From: Ferribacterium limneticum
GTDB lineage: Bacteria; Pseudomonadota; Gammaproteobacteria; Burkholderiales; Rhodocyclaceae
Assembly (NCBI RefSeq): GCF_020510625.1
Contig: NZ_CP075191.1
Span: 224,001-288,000, forward strand
Reading direction: 5' to 3'
Length of the DNA: 64,000 bases
Shown: positions 1 through 13,847 of the stretch, piece after piece
Layout of the letters: every line of letters starts with the position of its first letter
How positions within the stretch are numbered: position 1 is the stretch's first letter
The notes under the pieces: generated by a model
Seen by the model: only the letters and a program-made list of their open reading frames with translations
Database searches by the model: none
What the model was told of the DNA's origin: nothing
Position numbers and translations under genes: made by a program

Positions 1-480
1 GTTGCTTTCTATCTTGAAAGAGAGAAGTGCCTCGTAAAGTTTGCGCGTGTAGGTCTTTTCGCCGGTCAAAAAGAAGTTCCTGGCGACCTGCTGGGTAATG
101 GTCGATGCGCCTTGGCGTTTGCCGCCACCAATCAAATTTGCGCCAGCTGCGCGCAGGATTCCGGTGTAATCGATGCCGCCATGCTGATAAAAGCGATCAT
201 CCTCAGCGGCCAGAATGGCCTGCTTCATGATTGGTGGCACGTCCTTGATCGCAACCACCGCGCGGCGCTCCTCGCCGTATTCGCCGATCAGGAAGCCGTC
301 AGCTGTATACACACGCAAAGGAATCTTTGGGCGGTAGTCGGTCAACACTTCAAGCGACGGGAGGTTTGGATAGGCCAGAATGAGGACAATCAATGCCATC
401 GCGACGCCGATGGCGACAAGTCCAACCAGCAATATGAGGGGATAAAGGATCAGGCGTAGCGTTGGATGGGCTGAAAACAC
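1..480 (-). CDS. mrcA: Penicillin-binding protein 1A, N-terminal part (cut by window edge)
   Basis: Reading the minus strand from a GTG at 480 gives 160 codons with no stop up to the window edge. The product starts with a short cytoplasmic tail and one hydrophobic segment (about residues 10-35). It then shows class A PBP glycosyltransferase motifs: LIGEYGEERR, the catalytic EDDRFYQHGG segment, and GASTITQQVARNFFL. The family polymerises lipid II into glycan strands and crosslinks them in the periplasm through a C-terminal transpeptidase domain that lies outside the window. There is no ATG upstream in frame, so GTG is the best start, although its ribosome site is weak. The gene diverges from pilM, the usual arrangement in proteobacteria where ponA sits back to back with the pilMNOPQ operon. 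Confidence 0.9.
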   Translation of the reverse strand, partial: MFSAHPTLRLILYPLILLVGLVAIGVAMALIVLILAYPNLPSLEVLTDYRPKIPLRVYTADGFLIGEYGEERRAVVAIKDVPPIMKQAILAAEDDRFYQHGGIDYTGILRAAGANLIGGGKRQGASTITQQVARNFFLTGEKTYTRKLYEALLSFKIESN

Positions 481-549
481 GGCGGTTTGGGCTGCAAAAT
501 TGAAGTTGCGCAGATTATACGCCGCGCTATTTTTCGGTCGTGAAATTGC

Positions 550-578
550 TTTACATGCCTATAGGTTGTTGTTAGCAT
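550..578 (+). promoter_or_regulatory. Candidate sigma-70 promoter for pilM operon
   Basis: TTTACA at 550-555 and TAGCAT at 573-578 are separated by 17 bases, about 60 bases before the pilM GTG. The region between ponA and pilM (481-640) is the only untranscribed stretch before the operon and is AT-rich. This is a match by eye to the consensus only. Confidence 0.3.
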
Positions 579-640
579 CTGAAGTGAATTATTGGTTATT
601 TTCGTAACTTCGTAATCCGTAAGGACTTTTTGGGGGTCTG

Positions 641-1726
641 GTGGGCTTCGATATCTCAGCGTTGTTAAATCCCAAGGCGCGTCCCTTGTTCGGGTTGGAC
701 ATAAGTTCGTCCGCCGTAAAGATGGTTGAGTTGACCGCAAACGGGAAGGACGGCTATCGCGTTGAGCGCTACACCATTGAGGTGTTGCCCAAGGATGCGG
801 TGTCCGATGGCAATATCGCCAACCTGGATGGCGTTGTCGACTGCGTGAAGCGTGCGTGGAAGCGCATGGGAACGTCGACTCGCAATGTCGCCATGGCTCT
901 GCCAGGTTCTGCGGTCATCACCAAGAAAATCATTGTTCCGGCGGGGCTGCGGGATGACGAGCTTGAGGCTCAGGTCGAAACGGAGGCGAATCAGTACATT
1001 CCGTTTTCGATCGACGAAGTTAATCTGGATTATCAGGTGATCGGACCGGCCCCCGCAGTGCCCGATGAGCTTGAAGTCCTGATCGCAGCATCCAAAAAAG
1101 AACGCGTCGAAGATCGCGTAGCTGTTGCCGATGCGGCCGGGCTCAAAGCCATGGTGGTTGATGTCGAGTCTTTCGCAGTGTTGGCTGCGTTTGAGTTGAT
1201 TGAGCGCCAGTTGCCAGAATCCGGCAAGAATCAGGTCGTCGCCATGATCGATGCCGGCGCCAATGTGATGAACTTGACCGTGCTCAGAAATGGCCAGCAG
1301 GTATATGCCCGTGAGCAGGCTTTTGGTGGCGGTCAATTAACGCAAGATATAGCGCGTCACTACGGCATGAGCTTCGAAGATGCCGAGGCGGCCAAAAGAG
1401 CGGGAAATCTGCCTGAAGGTTACGAGGTGGAGTTGCTGAACCCGTTCATGGAAAATTTGGCGCTCGAGGTTTCGCGTGCCTTGCAATTCTTCTTTACTTC
1501 GACTCAATACAACCAGGTTGATCACATCGTTCTCGCGGGAGGGTGCGCAGTAATCCCCGGCATCGATGAAGTTGTTGCGACTAGAACGCAAGTTAATACC
1601 CTGATTGCCAACCCGTTTGCCAACATGGTGCTGTCCGACCGCGTGCGTGCGAAGAGCCTTTTAGCCGACGCCTCGTCGCTGATGGTGGCCTGCGGCTTGG
1701 CTTTGCGGAGGTTTGATCCATCATGA
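641..1726 (+). CDS. pilM: Type IV pilus inner-membrane platform protein PilM
   Basis: A 361-aa actin-like ATPase (FtsA/PilM family), cytoplasmic, which binds the N-terminus of PilN and anchors the pilus alignment subcomplex. The sequence shows the PilM N-terminus with LFGLDISSSAVKMVEL (nucleotide-binding phosphate 1 motif), the phosphate 2 motif MIDAGANVMNLTVL, and a C-terminal HIVLAGGCAVIPGI adenosine motif. Length is typical for the family. The GTG start at 641 is preceded by a G-rich ribosome site (TGGGGGTCTG). It is the first gene of the pilMNOPQ operon, and its stop overlaps pilN by four bases. Confidence 0.95.
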   Translation: MGFDISALLNPKARPLFGLDISSSAVKMVELTANGKDGYRVERYTIEVLPKDAVSDGNIANLDGVVDCVKRAWKRMGTSTRNVAMALPGSAVITKKIIVPAGLRDDELEAQVETEANQYIPFSIDEVNLDYQVIGPAPAVPDELEVLIAASKKERVEDRVAVADAAGLKAMVVDVESFAVLAAFELIERQLPESGKNQVVAMIDAGANVMNLTVLRNGQQVYAREQAFGGGQLTQDIARHYGMSFEDAEAAKRAGNLPEGYEVELLNPFMENLALEVSRALQFFFTSTQYNQVDHIVLAGGCAVIPGIDEVVATRTQVNTLIANPFANMVLSDRVRAKSLLADASSLMVACGLALRRFDPS

Positions 1727-2292
1727 TTCGCATCAATCTTCTGCCGCATCGCGAAGAGGCAAAAAAAGCTAGGCGCGAACAGTTTTTCGTATTGGTCGGG
1801 TTGGTTTCTATTTTGGGTGCCCTGATCGTCTTTGCCGGCTACACCCTGATTGGTGGTGCGATCACCAACCAAGAGGGGGCAAATGACTTCCTCAAGAAGG
1901 AAATTGCAGTTCTTGACAAGCAACTGGATCAGATCAAGCGCCTGAAAGAGCAGACACAGGCATTGTTGTCACGAAAGCAGGTTATTGAAAACTTACAGCG
2001 TGATCGCGGTGAGACTGTTTATCTGCTCAGCGAACTGGTCAAGCAGGTTCCAGAGGGTATTTATCTAAAAGCGGTGAAGCAGGATGGCCTGAAAATCAAT
2101 GTTATCGGTCATGCCCAGTCAAATGCCCGTATTTCAGCGCTGATGCGTAATTTGGAAGCATCCCCTTGGCTGGAGCAGCCGCAGTTGGTCGAAAGCAAGG
2201 CGGTAGTTGTCAATGGTCGCAGGGTTTACGAGTTCGGAATGAATTTCGTCATGACCCGAGTGAAACCAGACGACGTGAAGGGTAAAAAATGA
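1723..2292 (+). CDS. pilN: Type IV pilus biogenesis protein PilN
   Basis: A 189-aa bitopic inner-membrane protein. The N-terminus carries the conserved INLLPHREE motif that docks into PilM, followed by one TM segment (about residues 24-45), a periplasmic coiled coil and a small ferredoxin-like fold. It dimerises with PilO to form the periplasmic part of the alignment complex linking the inner-membrane motor to the PilQ secretin. The ATG overlaps the pilM stop by four bases and the gene overlaps pilO by four bases, consistent with translational coupling. Confidence 0.95.
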   Translation: MIRINLLPHREEAKKARREQFFVLVGLVSILGALIVFAGYTLIGGAITNQEGANDFLKKEIAVLDKQLDQIKRLKEQTQALLSRKQVIENLQRDRGETVYLLSELVKQVPEGIYLKAVKQDGLKINVIGHAQSNARISALMRNLEASPWLEQPQLVESKAVVVNGRRVYEFGMNFVMTRVKPDDVKGKK

Positions 2293-2972
2293 ACGCCAAG
2301 TCCATATCCCTGCCCAATTTCGATTTTCAATCGATCACAGACGATTTTCGTTTCTTAAACCCGAATGATCCGGGTTCGTGGCCACTGGTTCCAAAGGCGA
2401 CAGTTCTTGTCGGTTTATTTGCGGCAATTTTGCTGGCTGGCTGGTGGTTCGTCTGGAATGATCAGTTGATTGAATTGGAGTCCAAAGAAAATGAAGAGCA
2501 GACCTTGAAGCAGCAATTTCTGGATAAGAAGCGCCAGGCGGTGAATCTGGATCTCTATATCCAGCAGTTGGCTGAAATTGACCGTTCTTTTGGTGCCCTG
2601 TTAAAGCAGCTACCAGACAAATCCGAGATCGAGGCGCTGTTGATTGAGGTTAACCAGGCTGGCTTAGGGCGCGGTTTGCAGTTTGAGCTCTTCAAGCCTG
2701 GCCAGGAGCAAGTCAAGGATTTCTACGCCGAACTGCCGATTACAGTGAAAATTAATGGCGGCTACCATGACTTCGGCGCATTTGCCGCTGATATCGCGAA
2801 ACTTCCGCGCATCGTAACGCTGAACAATATAGCAATCACTTCCGTTAAAGAGGGCGGTCAGCTCTCTCTTGATGCGACAACAAAGACATTCCGCTATCTG
2901 GATGACGAAGAAATCGCCAAGCAGAAAAAAGCCGAGCAACAGAAGAAGGCAGAGCAAGGAGCGAAGAAGTGA
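2289..2972 (+). CDS. pilO: Type IV pilus biogenesis protein PilO
   Basis: A 227-aa inner-membrane protein. A cytoplasmic N-terminus of about 45 residues precedes one TM segment (VLVGLFAAILLAGWWFVW), a coiled coil (about residues 70-115), and a periplasmic ferredoxin-like domain containing the PilO hallmark PITVKINGGYHDFGAF. The C-terminus ends in a lysine/glutamine-rich tail (KKAEQQKKAEQ). It heterodimerises with PilN and contacts PilP. It overlaps both neighbours by four bases. Confidence 0.95.
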   Translation: MNAKSISLPNFDFQSITDDFRFLNPNDPGSWPLVPKATVLVGLFAAILLAGWWFVWNDQLIELESKENEEQTLKQQFLDKKRQAVNLDLYIQQLAEIDRSFGALLKQLPDKSEIEALLIEVNQAGLGRGLQFELFKPGQEQVKDFYAELPITVKINGGYHDFGAFAADIAKLPRIVTLNNIAITSVKEGGQLSLDATTKTFRYLDDEEIAKQKKAEQQKKAEQGAKK

Positions 2973-3514
2973 AACGGATATTGCTCATCGCCCTGTATGG
3001 CGCTCTGGGGGCTTGCTCCGGGAGTGACCACGAAGATTTGAAGCAATGGATGGCGGAAAACACCAAGGACCTACGCGGGAATATTCCCAAGTTACCTGAG
3101 GTGAAGCCCTACGAACCTGTTCCGTATGATGTTGAGGGCGCGTTAGATCCATTCAAGGCCAGCAAAATCGAGCCGGAATCGAAATACAAGCAGGTGGCTG
3201 GAAAAGGGGGGGCATTCCAGCCCGATTTCGAGGCGCGCGAGGTACGGAATAGCTTGCTCGAAAAGTATCCGATCGAATCCCTGAAGATGATCGGCTACAT
3301 GAACGTCAATAAGCGTCCAATGGCCGTGATTCAGGTGGAAGATAAGGTCAAGCAGATAAAAGTCGGTGACTACATGGGGCTTGACTTCGGTATGGTGACG
3401 CAGGTTTCCGATACGGAAGTGCAATTGCGGGAATTGATTCAGGATTCTGCTGGGGATTGGACTGAGCGCAAGAGCTCGCTCTACCTGCAGAGCAAGGAGG
3501 GAAGCAAGAAATGA
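2969..3514 (+). CDS. pilP: Type IV pilus lipoprotein PilP
   Basis: A 181-aa lipoprotein. The N-terminal signal ends in a lipobox-like GALGACSGS, so Cys16 is the probable lipidated residue. An unstructured linker and a beta-sandwich HR domain follow, visible as ESLKMIGYMNVNKRPMAVIQ and the KVGDYMGLDFGMV strand pattern. PilP bridges the PilN/PilO dimer to the N0 domain of the PilQ secretin across the periplasm. It is fourth in the operon, with four-base overlaps on both sides. Confidence 0.93.
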   Translation: MKRILLIALYGALGACSGSDHEDLKQWMAENTKDLRGNIPKLPEVKPYEPVPYDVEGALDPFKASKIEPESKYKQVAGKGGAFQPDFEAREVRNSLLEKYPIESLKMIGYMNVNKRPMAVIQVEDKVKQIKVGDYMGLDFGMVTQVSDTEVQLRELIQDSAGDWTERKSSLYLQSKEGSKK

Positions 3515-5679
3515 AATTCATAAACTATGCGATGGCTACTGCCTTGGCCTGCCTTGCCGTAGTCTCTTCTGTGAACGCGGAAACATTGCCTTCAAATGCG
3601 ATTGAATCTGTCAATGTGGCGCAACAAGGGAACGAAGTTGCATTGCGGATTGACTTAAAAGAGGCGCTTGCTTCGCCTCCCCCAGGGTTCAGCGTCGCTA
3701 ATCCTGCCAAAATAGCATTGGACTTTCAGTCAACGGCCAATGGCTTGGGTAAAAATAGTCAGGTTTTTAACCAAGGCGATCTGCGCAGCATGAATGTTGT
3801 TCAAGTGGGTGACCGCACTCGTGTGGTCCTCAATCTTGTCCGGAATATGAATTACAAGACACGTCTGGATGGGAAGGCGCTATACGTAACGCTTTCACCG
3901 ATTGAGCGCTTGGCGGACTCGACGGCTCAGCGTGCTACTAGGTTTGCTGAGGAAAGCTTGGTCGGCAGTAGGCACGCAGTTAATGATGTAGTGTTTCGTC
4001 GCGGCAAAGGTGGCGAGGGTCGCATTGTTGTCGATCTAAGTGATACAGGAACGGGTATCGATATTCGGCAACAGGGAGCAAACCTGATTGTTGATTTCAT
4101 GAAAACCAATATCCCTGACCGCCTGCGTCGAAAACTGGACGTCACTGATTTCGCAACCCCCGTGACGACAGTAGAAACCAAGGCCTTTGGTGACAACGTG
4201 CGGATGATTATTACGCCAAAAGGGCTATGGGAGCACAACGCTTATCAGAGCGACAACCAGTTTATCGTTGAGGTGAAGCGCGTTGTTGAAGATCCTAATA
4301 AGTTGGTCCAAGGCTCCAAAGTAGGTTATCAGGGGCCGCGAGTTAGCATTAATTATCAGAATGGCGATGTGCGTGCGCTCTTGCGTCTGATGGCAGAGGA
4401 GCTAGGTCTGAATGCAGTGATCAGTGAAACAGTGACTGGGACGACGACGCTGGTACTGAAGGATGTCCCTGCTGACCAAGTTATCGACATCATTTTCCAG
4501 CAAAAGGGGCTGGACATGCGGAAGAAAGGCAACATCATCATGATCGCCCCGCGTGATGAAATTGCAACTCGCGAAAAATTGGAATTTGAGTCAAAACAGC
4601 AGATTAGTGAATTGGAACCGCTTAAATTAGAGCAATTTCAGCTGAATTATCAAAAATCTGCAGATGTCGCACGCTTGCTATCAGGGGTCGCGATTGCTGG
4701 GGGGGCTGTCGCCAGCTCGGGGGGAGCAAACCCCCAGCGCATTCTAAGTAAGAGGGGTAGTGCAGTAGCTGATCCAATGTCCAATATTCTTTTTATCAAC
4801 GATATTCCCTCTAAACTTGAGGAGATTCGTTCATTTATTGCGGCTATTGATATTGGGGCTAGGCAGGTCTTGATTGAGGCCAGGGTAGTTGAAGCAAATG
4901 ACACATTTAACCGAGATCTAGGTGTCAAACTAGGGTTCATCAATTCAAAGGCAAATGAGCTTGGTGGAAGCGGCTGGAATGTAGTGGGGGGCAAGATGAG
5001 TCCCGCTGTGACTAGTGGAACTACCACGACGCCTGCTACCTTGACGCAAAATTCAATGGTTGGCGTGAATCTCCCTTCTGGTGCCTCAAGTGGAGGCACC
5101 TTGGCCCTGTCGCTCTTCAACGCATCCGTAACACGGATATTGAATCTTGAATTGACGGCCTTGGAGAAGGATGGAATCGGCAAAATTATTTCCAGTCCGC
5201 GGGTTATCACGGCAAATAACGTCAAGGCCAAAATAGAAGATGGCACTGAGGTACCGTATATAACAACCCAAGCTGCTACTGCTGGGGCTGCTCAGACGTA
5301 TACGGTAAGTTTCAAGCCCGCCAAGTTATCATTGGAAGTTACGCCGCAAATTACGCCAGAGGGAACGGTCAGGATGATGCTGGTAGTAAAGAAAGAGGAG
5401 CCAGATTGGGAGCGAGCGGTCGCGGTGAATGGTTTCTTGAATCCGCCGATCAAGAGTTCAATCGTTGAGACAAGTGTCGTTGTTGAGAATGGTGGAACTG
5501 TGGTTATTGGCGGTGTTTTTGTAACGAAATCAGGCAACACGGTAAACAAAGTTCCTTTGCTGGGTGATATCCCGGTCCTTGGATGGTTGTTCAAGACGAA
5601 AAGCGAATCGGTGGACCGGCGCGAGTTGCTGGTGTTCATTACGCCTCGACTTATGTCTGACAAGATGCGTTTTGATTGA
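3511..5679 (+). CDS. pilQ: Type IV pilus outer-membrane secretin PilQ
   Basis: A 722-aa outer-membrane secretin that forms the exit pore for the pilus. A signal peptide ends near VNAET (about residue 23). Two AMIN domains for peptidoglycan binding follow (about 30-135 and 160-255), then an STN/N0 domain (about 290-350, VRALLRLMAEELGLN), a secretin N1 domain (about 370-450), and the C-terminal secretin barrel with VPYITT and the terminal GGVFV...VPLLGDIPVLGWLFK signature. A Ser/Thr/Gly-rich stretch at about residues 490-530 lies within the secretin domain. It is the last gene of the operon, followed by a strong terminator. Confidence 0.95.
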   Translation: MKFINYAMATALACLAVVSSVNAETLPSNAIESVNVAQQGNEVALRIDLKEALASPPPGFSVANPAKIALDFQSTANGLGKNSQVFNQGDLRSMNVVQVGDRTRVVLNLVRNMNYKTRLDGKALYVTLSPIERLADSTAQRATRFAEESLVGSRHAVNDVVFRRGKGGEGRIVVDLSDTGTGIDIRQQGANLIVDFMKTNIPDRLRRKLDVTDFATPVTTVETKAFGDNVRMIITPKGLWEHNAYQSDNQFIVEVKRVVEDPNKLVQGSKVGYQGPRVSINYQNGDVRALLRLMAEELGLNAVISETVTGTTTLVLKDVPADQVIDIIFQQKGLDMRKKGNIIMIAPRDEIATREKLEFESKQQISELEPLKLEQFQLNYQKSADVARLLSGVAIAGGAVASSGGANPQRILSKRGSAVADPMSNILFINDIPSKLEEIRSFIAAIDIGARQVLIEARVVEANDTFNRDLGVKLGFINSKANELGGSGWNVVGGKMSPAVTSGTTTTPATLTQNSMVGVNLPSGASSGGTLALSLFNASVTRILNLELTALEKDGIGKIISSPRVITANNVKAKIEDGTEVPYITTQAATAGAAQTYTVSFKPAKLSLEVTPQITPEGTVRMMLVVKKEEPDWERAVAVNGFLNPPIKSSIVETSVVVENGGTVVIGGVFVTKSGNTVNKVPLLGDIPVLGWLFKTKSESVDRRELLVFITPRLMSDKMRFD

Positions 5680-5701
5680 TGCAACGAAATTGATCGATGA
5701 A

Positions 5702-5726
5702 GGGCCGGCAATGCCGGCCCTTTTTT
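5702..5726 (+). terminator. Intrinsic terminator after pilQ
   Basis: GGGCCGGC and GCCGGCCC form a perfect 8-bp stem with a 3-base loop, followed by six T residues. It separates the pilus operon from aroK. Confidence 0.9.
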
Positions 5727-5759
5727 GTTTCAGCTTAAGACTCAGCTAAAATCACGACT

Positions 5760-6287
5760 GTGGAACATCGTCGAAACATATATCTCGTCGGGTTGATGGG
5801 TGCCGGTAAAACTACTGTTGGGCGCCAATTGGCTAGGCGGCTTACCCGCCCTTTTTTCGATTCCGATCATGAGATCGTTGAGCGGACGGGGGTGCCGATC
5901 CCGACTATTTTCGAGATTGAGGGCGAAGAGGGGTTTCGGCGTCGAGAGGCGCAGACGATTCATGACCTCACGCTTGATGACAATATTGTCTTGGCTACAG
6001 GTGGTGGGGTAGTAATCAATCCAGAGAATCGCCAGCGATTACACGATACGGGCTGGGTCGTATACCTGAACGTCTCGCCGGTGCTCTTGTATGAACGTAC
6101 ACGGCATGATCGCAATCGACCGCTATTGCACGTGGAGGACCCTTTGGCCAAGCTCGAGGAACTCCATTCGATCCGGGATCCCTTGTATCGGGAGACTGCA
6201 CATATCGTGGTCGATGGATCTCATCTGGTTGCCTCTGGCATCGTTCAGTATTTGTTGAGGGAATTCAACCGCTTATGCAAACAGTGA
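5760..6287 (+). CDS. aroK: Shikimate kinase
   Basis: A 175-aa cytoplasmic kinase that phosphorylates shikimate at the 3-hydroxyl with ATP, the fifth step of the chorismate pathway. Visible motifs are the Walker A loop [11 protein letters not shown], the shikimate-binding FFDSD segment, the GEEGFRRRE motif, the GGGVV loop, and the lid region [11 protein letters not shown]. The start is GTG at 5760; no ATG fits the conserved N-terminus [11 protein letters not shown] better. The gene overlaps aroB by 13 bases. The pilQ-aroK-aroB order is conserved in many gamma- and betaproteobacteria. Confidence 0.95.
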   Translation: MEHRRNIYLVGLMGAGKTTVGRQLARRLTRPFFDSDHEIVERTGVPIPTIFEIEGEEGFRRREAQTIHDLTLDDNIVLATGGGVVINPENRQRLHDTGWVVYLNVSPVLLYERTRHDRNRPLLHVEDPLAKLEELHSIRDPLYRETAHIVVDGSHLVASGIVQYLLREFNRLCKQ

Positions 6288-7384
6288 CCCAAACGCTCGA
6301 TGTTGCCTTGGGCGAACGTTCTTATTTGATACACATTGGAACGGGTGTCTTGTCCAAGCCGGAGTTAATCCTGCCGTACATCGCCCAAAAAAAAGCGGTT
6401 GTGGTAACCAACACCACGGTGGCGCCGCTTTATCTGGAATCCCTTCTTTCGACTCTCGAAAAAGGTGGGATAGAGGCTCTGCCCGTTGTCTTGCCGGACG
6501 GTGAGCAGTACAAGACCTGGGAAACGCTTAACCTGATATTCGATGCCTTGTTAGGCGCCCGATGCGAGCGAAATACCACGCTGATTGCTCTTGGTGGGGG
6601 CGTTATCGGTGATATGGGCGGATTTGCTGCAGCCTGCTATCAGCGCGGCATGCCGTTTATTCAAGTACCAACCACGCTGCTTTCACAAGTTGATTCATCG
6701 GTGGGCGGAAAAACTGCCATCAATCACCCGATGGGCAAGAACATGATCGGCGCCTTCTATCAGCCCAGACTGGTGCTCGCCGATCTTTCGACACTCGATA
6801 CCTTGCCTGACCGAGAATTGAAAGCCGGCCTGGCCGAAGTCATCAAATATGGCTTGATTCGAGATCCGGATTTCTTCGTGTGGCTGGAGGGCAACCTGGA
6901 ACAGTTGCTGCTTCGCGACAAAGCTGCATTGGCGTATGCGGTGCATCGCTCCTGTGCCAACAAGGCTGAAGTGGTTGCTGCTGATGAACGCGAAAGTGGC
7001 GAGCGCGCGCTACTCAATCTCGGGCATACCTTTGGTCACGCCATTGAAACTGGACTGGGTTACGGCGAATGGCTGCACGGTGAAGCGGTAGCTGCCGGCA
7101 CGCTAATTGCAGCCGAATTGTCATGTCAGATGGGCTGGATTGGTAACGATGCCCTGGATCGGATAGAAAAAATATTCGTCCGGGCTGGTTTGCCTGTCGT
7201 GGGGCCGGCTCTTGGTGGGGCTCGCTATCTTGAATTGATGAGTCATGACAAGAAGGTGCAGGACGGAAAGCTACGTTTGGTGCTCCTCCGCGGAATTGGC
7301 GAGGCGGTGCTTTCAGATGTGGCATCTGCTGAACAGATTGTCGGCGCCATCGAGGCGCGATGCACCCAAACAGGGAAAGTGTGA
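6275..7384 (+). CDS. aroB: 3-dehydroquinate synthase
   Basis: A 369-aa cytoplasmic NAD- and metal-dependent enzyme converting DAHP to 3-dehydroquinate, the second step of aromatic amino acid synthesis. The sequence shows the NAD-binding [11 protein letters not shown] motif, the [19 protein letters not shown] active-site segment, and metal ligands in [12 protein letters not shown] and [10 protein letters not shown]. Length matches the family. It overlaps the end of aroK, so the two are almost certainly co-transcribed. A terminator follows. Confidence 0.96.
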   Translation: MQTVTQTLDVALGERSYLIHIGTGVLSKPELILPYIAQKKAVVVTNTTVAPLYLESLLSTLEKGGIEALPVVLPDGEQYKTWETLNLIFDALLGARCERNTTLIALGGGVIGDMGGFAAACYQRGMPFIQVPTTLLSQVDSSVGGKTAINHPMGKNMIGAFYQPRLVLADLSTLDTLPDRELKAGLAEVIKYGLIRDPDFFVWLEGNLEQLLLRDKAALAYAVHRSCANKAEVVAADERESGERALLNLGHTFGHAIETGLGYGEWLHGEAVAAGTLIAAELSCQMGWIGNDALDRIEKIFVRAGLPVVGPALGGARYLELMSHDKKVQDGKLRLVLLRGIGEAVLSDVASAEQIVGAIEARCTQTGKV

Positions 7385-7474
7385 CTGTTGAAGTGCCGGA
7401 TTGGTGCGTCGCAGCATCTTGAATTGACAGGGGTTTGCCAGTATATTTGATGGTTGCCTCTAATTTTCGTACAG

Positions 7475-7507
7475 GCCGTAACGTCAAATATGACGTGCGG
7501 CTTTTTT
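7475..7507 (+). terminator. Intrinsic terminator between aroB and gltB
   Basis: An inverted repeat with arms containing ACGTCA and TGACGT, flanked by GCCG/GCGGC, has a four-base AATA loop and is followed by six T residues. It would end the aroKB transcript about 90 bases after aroB. Because it lies only about 50 bases before gltB, a role as a leader attenuator is also possible. Confidence 0.75.
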
Positions 7508-7556
7508 GACCATTGGCCTTTAGTCACCGGCCAAGTTATTTGAAGGAACGCGTGTG

Positions 7557-12190
<4,634 letters not shown>

Positions 12191-12191
<1 letters not shown>

Positions 12192-13657
12192 TGGGCAAGC
12201 CGACTGGCTTCATGGAGTTTGAGCGTCTCAACGAGAGCTACGACCCGGTTGAACAACGCCTGAAGCATTACAAGGAGTTCGTGCATACGCTGAACGACGA
12301 CGATGCCAAGGTTCAGGGCGCACGCTGTATGGACTGTGGCATCCCGTTCTGCAATAACGGCTGCCCGGTGAACAACATCATTCCGGACTGGAATGACCTG
12401 GTTTACCGCGGCAACTGGAAGCAGGCGCTGGATGTGCTGCACTCCACCAACAACTTCCCGGATTTCACCGGCCGCATCTGTCCGGCGCCTTGCGAAGCTG
12501 CCTGTACGCTGGGCATCAACGCGGCACCGGTCGGTATCAAGTCGATTGAGCATTTCATCATCGACAAGGGCTGGGAGTCGGGCTGGGTTGTGCCGCAGCC
12601 GCCGAAGACCAAGACCGGCAAGAAGGTTGCCGTCGTGGGTTCCGGCCCGGCGGGTCTGGCTGCTGCCCAGCAACTGGCGCGTGTCGGTCATGACGTGACC
12701 GTGTTCGAAAAGAGCGACCGTCTCGGCGGCCTGCTTGGCTACGGCATTCCCGACTTCAAGCTGGAAAAAACGGTCATTGATCGCCGTGTTGCCCAGATGG
12801 AAGCCGAAGGCGTCACCTTCAAGACCAAGGTCGTGATCGGTGACAAGAACGTGCCGGCCGGCATCAACAACGATGCCACCGAGTTCGTTTCGGCCGACCA
12901 GTTGAAGAAAGATTTCGATGCGGTGATTCTGGCTGCCGGCTCTGAAGTGCCGCGCGATCTGCCGGTGCAGGGCCGCGAGCTGAAGGGCATCTACGCTGCG
13001 CTCGAGTTCCTGATTCCGCAGAACAAGGAAGTTCAGCAGGGCAAGGCCAATCCGATCAACGTCAAGGGCAAGCACGTCATCGTCATTGGTGGCGGCGATA
13101 CTGGTTCTGACTGCGTCGGTACGTCGAATCGCCATGGCGCAGCCTCGGTCACCCAGTTCGAACTGATGCCGATGCCGCCGGAACAAGAAAACAAGGCGCT
13201 GACCTGGCCGTACTGGCCGTACAAGCTGCGTACTTCTTCTTCGCACGATGAAGGCTGCAGCCGCGATTTCGCCGTTGCGACCAAGGGTTTCGTCGATGAT
13301 GGCAAGGGCAACGTCAAGGCACTAAAGGCCGTTCGTCTGGACTGGAAGGACGGCAAGATGAGCGAAGTCGCCGGTTCGGAGTTCGAACTGCCGTGCGACA
13401 ACGCCTTCCTGGCCATGGGCTTTACCAACCCGGTTGGCGGCTTGCTCGAGGCTTTTGGCGTCGAAAAGGATGCGCGCCAGAATGCCAAGGCAACGACCGA
13501 TGGCGAGGGTTGCTACAAGACCAACGTGGACAAGGTTTACGCCGCCGGTGACGTGCGTCGTGGCCAGTCGCTCGTGGTCTGGGCGATCCGTGAAGGCCGT
13601 CAGGCAGCGCGTGAAGTGGATGCCTTCCTGATGGGCTCGACGACGCTGCCGCGTTAA
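12191..13657 (+). CDS. gltD: Glutamate synthase (NADPH) small subunit
   Basis: A 488-aa FAD protein that passes electrons from NADPH to GltB. The N-terminal cysteine sets [15 protein letters not shown] and [12 protein letters not shown] form the two 4Fe-4S sites. An FAD-binding [14 protein letters not shown] motif (about residue 152) and an NADPH-binding [13 protein letters not shown] motif (about residue 300) follow, ending with [17 protein letters not shown]. Translation is coupled to gltB through a one-base overlap. Length is normal for the family. Confidence 0.97.
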
Positions 13658-13675
13658 ATCAAGCCTGATCCTGAA

Positions 13676-13711
13676 AAGCCCCGCATCTGAGAAGATGGCG
13701 GGGCTTTTTTC
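13676..13711 (+). terminator. Intrinsic terminator after gltD
   Basis: AAGCCCCGC-ATCT pairs with AGAT-GGCGGGGCTT around a GAGA loop, followed by a run of six T residues. It closes the gltBD operon. Confidence 0.9.
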
Positions 13712-13847
13712 TTATGGCATCCGCCATCCGGAAAGAATGCTCAGCACAGCTTGCGAGGCCGGTGAAAACTTCCTCCATCAGTGTTTTCAGGCTTCGACAG
13801 CCCGCCTCAATCGTGTGAAAATGACGAACGATCACTAGGGGGGAACT

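Noticed and set aside
112..459. 115-codon plus-strand frame at the left edge
   Set aside because: Lies antisense to the PBP1A glycosyltransferase domain, whose motifs are clear.
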